Source of the DNA: Ianthella basta
Taxonomy: Eukaryota > Porifera > Demospongiae > Verongiida > Ianthellidae
Direction: 5' to 3'
DNA length: 64,000 nucleotides
NCBI GenBank assembly: GCA_964019415.1
Contig: OZ025889.1
Location: 457,001-521,000 of the forward strand
The position numbers and the translations under genes were made by a program. The notes under the pieces are model-generated. The model searched no databases. It saw only the letters and a list, made by a program, of their open reading frames with translations, and was not told the origin of the DNA. Positions 55,910 to 64,000 of the stretch are shown here, in pieces; within the stretch, counting starts at the first letter, position 1; the number at the start of each line of letters is the position of its first letter.

Positions 55910-56345
55910 ATGTCGTCCTCGGCTCTGGGTCGGACCTTCTGTCTGCACGCTGAACAGAGTTGTAGCTGCGTGTTGCGTCCAACTTCTACGAGCCAGACCC
56001 TCGAGGAGCTGGCGTTCGAGCGAGGCATATGGTCGGCTGCAGTGACTGGCAATGCGGAGAAGGTGTCGTGTCTCTTGCGAGGGGGGACTGACGCCAACGC
56101 GAGGGACGGCTCAGGATACACTGCACTAGTAGGCGACTTCACTTATGGCAGCATTGTGTTATATTGCGTTCGTATTCCCGCGACCCCTCCCTCCCCCCCT
56201 CCTCCCCCCCCCCCCCCCCCCCCCACACACACTCAGCATTATGCTGCTAGGAATGGTCACATGGATGTGTGTACAATGTTGGTAGAACATGGGGCGAGTG
56301 TCAATGGACAGACAAACGGTACACACACACGTACACACACACACA

Positions 56346-56380
<35 letters not shown>

Positions 56381-56879
56381 ACACTTACGTACACACACAC
56401 ACAAACACACACACACAAACACATACACACACACACATGCACACACGCACACACAAACACACACGTACACACGCGTGCGCACGCACACACACGTACACCC
56501 TGCTTACTTACAGGTGGGGCAACCCCTCTTCACCGAGCTGCCTACAGTGGGCACACTAACATTGCAGAGCTGCTGATCAAGAGTGGCGCTGAAGTGGGGC
56601 TGGTTGACAGTGACGGCAAGACTGCCCTGCACAAGGTGGGCCATTTGTAGCAAACACGCTTGACCAGGCTGGCAAGGGGGGAAGGGTCACTCCCAAATGG
56701 TTCCTATTTTACTATTCAGTCCGTTTATTGCAGCCGCATTTGATGTGTGATGTGTTGTTGTATTCACACAGGCTGCTGAAAGAGGACACACGGACATTGC
56801 TAGGATGTTGTTGGAGTGTGACAGAGCTCTGCTTGGTGTTAAGGACAAGAAGGGAAATGTCCCCAATGTGGATGTGTGA
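55910..56879 (+). CDS. ANKRD39: Ankyrin repeat domain protein 39
   Basis: Four exons (55910-56128, 56237-56318, 56514-56635 and 56772-56879) join in phase to 176 residues, close to the usual ~180 of ANKRD39. The N-terminus has a CxxxxxCSC cluster ([10 protein letters not shown]), then the family-typical [20 protein letters not shown]. Ankyrin repeats follow: [37 protein letters not shown] and [20 protein letters not shown]. It ends [15 protein letters not shown]39 is a small cytosolic ankyrin protein of poorly defined role. A long C-tract (56200-56225) and CA tracts fill introns 1 and 2. Confidence 0.93.
56319..56505. repeat. CA-rich microsatellite in ANKRD39 intron 2
   Basis: The tract starts with the donor itself (GTACACACAC) and runs almost to the acceptor. 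Confidence 0.92.
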
Positions 56880-57320
56880 CTGTTGTAGACCAACAGGTGG
56901 CTGTTTGGTTGTAAATTTCAAAGTGGAGGAAGGGAAGGAGAACAGCGTTGTTGTTCCCTGCAAGGACCCAACCTGTGTGAACATAGAATGGCAGGCACCC
57001 TTACATGCTAAGAAGTGGCAGTCTTACTCCACAATCCATTGGATCATGCCTTGCATGTGTGGTGTGTACTAGTTAGATAACAGCAACACTCAGTACCACA
57101 TGCTCAAGATGCCTTTAATGCCATTGACTGTTATAAGACAACAGTCAATGTACAGTATGGATGTAGTGTTAGTGCACACGATAGTGAGTTGTACATCTTT
57201 CAAAGTTGCAGTAGGATATACTGTGTGGGCTGAAGTTGCTCGGTTTTAATGTTCAGCTGCATGGTGCGAAGGTTTTGGTTGTGGCTGCATGAAGGTGGTG
57301 TGATGTGTGGACTGATGTCT

Positions 57321-58952
57321 TCAGGTCTGCTTCTCTTTACTTTGGGGGTGCAACTCTACTTCCACTCGCTGTACTTTGCATGCCTCAGCCCCCTCCTTCC
57401 TGACTTCACCCACCCCTTCCACTCCCTCCTCCTCTTGTCTGAGCTCTTCCTCCAGTAGGTCTCCCTCTGCCTGTTTCATGGCTTCCAATAAGCTCTCCAT
57501 CTGAGGGTCATGTGGTATTTGGTAGTTGGTAGATGCATGGCGAAATGCACTCCCCACTCCAGGGGCAAGCGTCCTCAGCCTAAACCTTCGGGTGGCAACA
57601 CAGCGGATGATCTTTGCAGACGACAGTTGGGAATGGAGACAGACAAGAAGACATTGTATTACACAAACTCAAGAAATGAAGTGTCTGAACTAAAAACTAT
57701 GCAGATTTAATGCTCCAATACAGCCTTGGCCTGGCCCTCTTGACCCAAATTCTAATTCTTGTGTGGAGGCGGAAGAGAAGTTATCTTCTGCCCCCATGCA
57801 AAAATGAGAAGTTGGGTCTAGCAGGACACTCCTTACACACTGGTGTATGTCTTTGGGTGTATGAAATGTGTAGACTCTGTGTGATGTATCTGAAGATTAC
57901 ATCATATACAGTAGGCATTTGTGGCTGATGTTGCATGCGCATGTGTGTCTTGACTCACTGCCATTGGAAAGAGGATGAGGTAGAGAGCAGCATTGAACAC
58001 TAGCCAGCCAACTTCAGCCACGATAGGGATACTGTCTACACCCAAGTGCATCTTCAGCCGGTGTATTGTCAGGTCAAGGGTGGTGGGCAGGGGATAGCAG
58101 TATGTGACCTCTGGAGTAGAGAGGAGAGGGGAGGGGAGGAGGGAGTAGGGAGGGGAGGGGAGGAGAGAGTAGAGAGGAGCAGGGAGGGGAGGGGGGAGCA
58201 GGGAGGGGATGGGAGGGGAGGAGGGAGTAGAGAGGAGAGTGGTGGGGTGTGGAAAAGTGGAAGAATAAAATCAATGAGAAATGGTGTTGTGCAGAGCGAG
58301 GCACGGAGCAAAAGAAGTGAAGGAGCAGAATCAGAGCAGCATTGCATGAATTGAATTGTATGCGTAAGATGAACTGGCCCATGTGATGCTGTGTCCAAAT
58401 TGATGCTCTTACTTGAGCTAAACTCAATGTCCATCTCCATGATCTGATCCATTCCATTCTGGCAGTAGCGGTATGCTCCAAGACGACATCCTGTCATCTG
58501 CACACCTTCGTACTCATCATTGATGGATGGATCAGAGCTGTAACACACAGCATTTACAAAGTTGAGCAGTGAAAGTGCATGTTGTCATGTAAACTGGTAC
58601 TAATTGATTACTGATGGGTTGCTATGGATACTGGGGCATGATAGCTAGTGTGTGTGTGGACAACATACCAGTTGGGCCTGAAATCAACACTCAAAATGAA
58701 TGGTCCACTGCGCTCCTCATTCAGAACAAGAGTGTACTTTTCCTGGTTGGCTTCAGTATCATGTTTCAGCATGGAGGAGGATGAAGGGGACTCATCGATT
58801 GCACACCAGGGATCAAACGCAAAGATCTCCTGTTGATAGAAGAATGCATTGGTTGTGATGGTAGAACACACATGAAGGGCTACACATGACAACATCATTG
58901 ACTGTAATACTGGTATATTTAGATCTGCATGCTCCACTCCTATACATGTACC

Positions 58953-58995
<43 letters not shown>

Positions 58996-60420
58996 TGGAG
59001 GGACTCCTAATTATGTGCCTTCACTATGGCCTTCACTATGGCCTGAACCTCACACTCAGTTAAAACCAGCCTCACATTTGGAGAGGTTCCCACATGCACA
59101 TGTGCTTTACCATCTTCCTTCCGAACGTCTATGTCCAAAAGAAGCTTTTCAGCTGCAAAATTGTGATTGAGAAATGTTAATGGCCCACACTACAATGCAT
59201 GCAGTTCACACCCTGCATGAATGCACACCCACTCTCCTCCAAGTGCCCACAGTGTGGGAGTATTCGTCCAAGATAAGTCCGGATGTTGATAGCACATTCC
59301 TGTTCCACTGGTTGGTGATGGCAGTGTGCCCCACCTTCCTGTGCTGAGGGTGTGTCACAGCCAGACACGCCCTCCACTGGCTCCAGACGCAGGCTCAGTA
59401 CACACTGACGAACAGTGTCCCTCTCCAGTGTCTCTAAGTCCTCTTCCTTGACTGCCTTATGCAAGGAGATATTGAAGTTTGTAGTCCTGGATGCTTCCTA
59501 CAGCAGAGCAACATACATAGGAGTAAACGGATTTGTACACAGATCAACAGTGTGATAAATACACCAACACTATAGTATCATGAAATGCATCAGATCCATG
59601 TGGTGTGCCCGTTCTGGTCTATGACTCTATTATTCATGTAACAACCTCCTTCACATGTCCATGTTCAGTCTATGTACCTTTGTGTTAGTGCTACACTGGA
59701 CCTATCTGTGTCCTAGCACCTTCAGGTGCGGTGCACTCTAATAATGATTAATTGATTAATTGATTAATTCAATACATCAATTTCAAGTACTGCCAGTGGA
59801 CCACTCTAGTGCATGGTATAATACATACATATTGTCTGTGATAATTGTGCATATAATTATATATGCCTCCATGTGAAACACACACACACAAGCTACTCAC
59901 TGGTAGCACGTGTAGCCTTTTCTCCCCCGACCCTGATACCAGCATATCCACACATGACAGGATCACTGTGGAATGAGCTTCCACCTGTGTATTTCATGGA
60001 TGGAGGAAGATAGAGTTTGAGGAAATGCTACTGAGCTATATTTAGGCTGAGCACCGGCATATTTACACTGCGAATAGAGTAGTGCAATAATTATATTGGA
60101 TGTACAATTAACTCTAGCTACATAACGTAACTTGCCATAGAGCACGTGCAGCTCACCTCCAAATGGTTCTTCACTTTCACCTGTACAATGGCGTGTCCTT
60201 CATATTTGATATCATCGAAACGCAGCCTCCATAGGTTCCCCGGGCACTCCTTCGTCTCCGCCTGGGAGAGAGGAAAGCAAAAAGCGTCGGTAGAATGCAT
60301 ACCAACCAGGTAACCAAGGTTTGCAGCTCCGTATCTATTGCAGTTCTGGCATTTGACACTTACTGCTAAGCCCTGCACAAGACATGCTATGAGCAAGGCG
60401 CACAGGTGCTCTCCCCTCAT
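57321..60420 (-). CDS. Type I membrane protein, unrecognised
   Basis: Nine exons join in phase to about 445 residues: 60364-60420, 60157-60261, 59901-59984, 59212-59497, 59076-59152, 58669-58829, 58413-58537, 57959-58110 and 57321-57611. Exon 1 is a signal peptide (MRGEHLCALLIACLVQGLA). The extracellular or lumenal part (~20-330) has about 15 cysteines, with KECPGNLWRLRFDDIKYEG, ECAINIRTYLGRI and DPWCAIDES. One TM helix lies at ~GWLVFNAALYLILFPMAII. The ~90-residue cytosolic tail is basic next to the membrane (RCVATRRFRLRTL) and then acidic and glutamate-rich, possibly coiled (MKQAEGDLLEEELRQEEEG). I do not recognise the family. The last acceptor (CTGCAAAG) is the least sure junction. Confidence 0.7.
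58115..58240. repeat. (GGGAGGGGA)n purine tract
   Basis: G/A-rich run immediately upstream of the exon 8 acceptor of the minus-strand membrane protein gene. Confidence 0.85.
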
Positions 60421-60678
60421 TGCAGCCTCGACTATATAGCTTGGCGCTATTGCCTTGAGAACGGCGGCGCATTGTAAGATGACGTCACGAGCTCAACAGG
60501 GATTTCCCCCTTTGGCAGGTGAGCATCTTGTGTAAAAGGATACCTGGGCGTGGGATGACGTTGCATCAGATTAAGAATGCAATTTCTTGTACAGCTGCAG
60601 GCGTGTGCCACCTCTGGTGCCTTCGAAGCTCTACAACTCTCCTGTTCGCTTGTAGTGTAGTACAAAGAGCGATCTGAG
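60421..60678. promoter_or_regulatory. Shared divergent promoter, membrane protein / ARF-like
   Basis: 258 bp between start codons, without repeats; contains TGACGTCA at 60480-60487, a palindromic CRE/ATF-type site. Confidence 0.6.
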
Positions 60679-61616
<938 letters not shown>

Positions 61617-61619
61617 TCT

Positions 61620-62640
61620 GCCCTCACTCCTCAGTGTCCCACTTTGAAGCGTTCTAGCTTAACTAATAGGTAGCTGCTTTAAAGAGCCTGGATTCAAAGT
61701 TAAAGTCACAAGGTTCTAGATCTGGTATTGTGGCATGTCCCATTGAGCTCACCCAGCCCGGAGTTCTAAAAGAAAATTTTTAGTGGCAGTACTCACCAAC
61801 AAAATTAATCAGCATGATTCCAAAGGTGCAAATATGCAACCAGTATTGAAATTATAACCATGGTTTACAATGGCTCACATTTGCGTTGAGATGGTGGATT
61901 CCACAAGTGAAGTCGATCCATCAACATTCCAGCTTGTCTGATAGTGAGAAAGTTTTTGTCCCACTGTTTAATGCCAATGTCCAGATTTACAGCACTTTTG
62001 TCCCACTTTGGTAATTACTTGGTTGACACCTATGACATTCTTAAATTGACAGTAGGGCCTGCTGCCAACTCTCATTGTCTCCAGCTGCCTGTTTTTCTTC
62101 TTCTTTCTTTCTTCCTGCTCTAACAAGGTGTTTTTCTTCACTTAGAAAATGATACGAATATTTGCTTTGATGTTTTCTCCTTAATGAGGTGCTTCTCTTC
62201 ACTTATAAATTATTACTAATATGATTCTTTGAAGTTTGTTCCTTAATGAGGTGTTTTCCCTTACTTCTTTAGCTTTGATGTGTGCTCCTTGTGAGGTCCT
62301 TTTCTTTGCATAGAGATGTTCTGTAAGCATAGCTGACAGTAGCTAACTGGCTGAGTATTGCAACCGATGAAGATGGAACTTCCCAGTTGAATTGCCTTAC
62401 TGTAGTTTCCCCTATTGCTGCACGAAACCTCGGCAGATCTCAAGTTAATGAATATTTCACTGGGTGTTTGGTGTTTGCTCCTTAAACACTTGTGTAAGAG
62501 CTTCCCTCTAGGTGATATCCATCGCTGTAGTACATCGCCATAGCAACTCCTGCTAGTACATCGCCATAGCAACTCCTGTTAGTACATCACTATAGCAATC
62601 CTTGTTGTACAGTATACGAGATACAAATATTCCTGGCTAC
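61620..62640. other. Gene-free interval
   Basis: No coding exon seen. There are three loose repeats of a TCCTTAATGAGGTGTTTTC-like motif (62120-62270) and three of CATCGCCATAGCAACTCCTG (62520-62600) leading into the satellite. Confidence 0.55.
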
Positions 62641-62644
62641 AGCT

Positions 62645-64000
62645 GTATGTGCCCTATAGTATAGGTTATGTGCCCTATAGTATTGGTTATGTGCCCTATA
62701 CTATAGGTTATGTGTCCTATAGTATAGGTTATGTGCCCTATAGTATAGGGTTATGTGCCCTATAGTATAGGTTATGTGCCCTATACTATAGGTTATGTGC
62801 CCTATAGTATAGGTTATGTGCCCTATACTATAGGTTATGTGCCCTATAGTATAGGTTATGTGCCCTATAGTATAGGTTATGTGTCCTATAGTATAGGGTT
62901 ATGTGCCCTATAGTATAGGTTATGTGCCCTATAGTATAGGGTTATGTGCCCTATAGTATAGGTTATGTGCCCTATACTATAGGTTATGTGTCCTATAGTA
63001 TAGGTTATGTGCCCTATACTATAGGTTATGTGCCCTATACTATAGGTTATATGCCCTATAGTATAGGTTATGTGCCCTATAGTATAGGGTTATGTGTCCT
63101 ATAGTATAGGTTATGTGTCCTATAGTATAGGTTATGTGTCCTATAGTATAGGTTATGTGCCCTATAGTATAGGTTATGTGTCCTATAGTATAGGTTATGT
63201 GCCCTATAGTATAGGGTTATGTGCCCTATAGTATAGGTTATGTGCCCTATACTATAGGTTATGTGTCCTATAGTATAGGTTATGTGCCCTATAGTATAGG
63301 GTTATGTGCCCTATAGTATAGGTTATGTGTCCTATAGTATAGGTTATGTGCCCTATAGTATAGGGTTATGTGCCCTATAGTATAGGTTATGTGCCCTATA
63401 GTATAGGTTATGTGCCCTATAGTATAGGTTATGTGTCCTATAGTATAGGTTATGTGCCCTATAGTATAGGGTTATGTGTCCTATAGTATAGGTTATGTGC
63501 CCTATAGTATAGGTTATGTGCCCTATAGTATAGGTTATGTGCCCTATAGTATAGGTTATGTGCCCTATAGTATAGGTTATGTGTCCTATAGTATAGGTTA
63601 TGTGCCCTATACTATAGGTTATGTGCCCTATACTATAGGTTATGTGCCCTATACTATAGGTTATGTGCCCTATACTATAGGTTATGTGCCCTATACTATA
63701 GGGTTATGTGCCCTATACTATAGGTTATGTGCCCTATAGTATAGGTTATGTGCCCTATACTATAGGTTATGTGCCCTATAGTATAGGTTATGTGCCCTAT
63801 AGTATAGGTTATGTGTCCTATAGTATAGGTTATGTGTCCTATAGTATAGGTTATGTGTCCTATAGTATAGGTTATGTGCCCTATAGTATAGGGTTATGTG
63901 TCCTATAGTATAGGGTTATGTGTCCTATAGTATAGGTTATGTGTCCTATAGTATAGGGTTATGTGTCCTATAGTATAGGTTATGTGCCCTATAGTATAGG
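62645..64000. repeat. 21-bp satellite, runs off the window
   Basis: More than 60 units of GGTTATGTGCCCTATAGTATA with a C/T change (GTGCCC or GTGTCC), an extra G in some units, and either CCTATAGTATAGG or CCTATACTATAGG. No spacers, so not a CRISPR-type array. The 21-base length gives false reading frames. Confidence 0.97.

Noticed and set aside
62645-64000. CRISPR-like repeat array
   Set aside because: Repeats are directly adjacent at 21 bp with no unique spacers, in an animal genome; it is a satellite.

Overview
The window is animal nuclear DNA. Genes are intron-rich with GT-AG introns, many of them 60-500 bp, and microsatellites are dense. A Ryk receptor with a WIF domain and a fibrinogen-related gene point to Metazoa. 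The compact head-to-head gene pairs and the repeat types would fit a sponge or another early-branching marine invertebrate, but that last step is inference.

Layout. (1) 1-6.1 kb: an Rrg7/Mrr-like nuclease-fold gene (-) is paired head-to-head with a complete 15-exon MCM7 (+). (2) 6.1-10.9 kb: no gene; MITE-like palindromes, tRNA-like structures and a large 30-bp minisatellite. (3) 10.9-37.9 kb: an array of a lineage-specific family, here called the HD-Cys family. There are seven intronless secreted precursors (copies 1, 2, 4, 5, 7, 9 and 11) and four decayed ones (copies 3, 6, 8 and 10). Each has a TATA box, a signal peptide, a highly conserved ~185-residue pro-region, a basic cleavage-like site and a variable cysteine-rich tail with a Cys-x2-His-Asp-x2-Cys core. 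Three broken duplicates of the 3' half of the neighbouring ERCC5 gene, a 5'-truncated LINE and Penelope-like remnants lie between the copies. (4) 38.9-44.7 kb: intact 14-exon ERCC5/XPG (-), head-to-head with a small 81-residue protein gene (+). (5) 46.9-55.6 kb: complete 11-exon RYK (-), with a fibrinogen-domain gene nested on the opposite strand in intron 7. It is head-to-head with ANKRD39 (+, 55.9-56.9 kb). (6) 57.3-60.4 kb: an unrecognised type I membrane protein gene (-), head-to-head with an odd ARF-like GTPase gene (+). (7) 62.6 kb to the end: a 21-bp satellite with a palindromic core that runs off the window.

How the genes relate. The housekeeping genes (replication, repair, signalling) form four divergent pairs with 140-320 bp between start codons. 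The HD-Cys array looks like a co-regulated, rapidly diversifying secreted peptide arsenal that grew by segmental duplication, and the ERCC5 3' end was carried along. Exon structures for MCM7, ERCC5, RYK, ANKRD39, the nuclease gene, the FReD gene and the type I membrane gene were joined by eye. Phases close in all of them: MCM7 gives 720, RYK 609, ERCC5 1033 and ANKRD39 176 residues.
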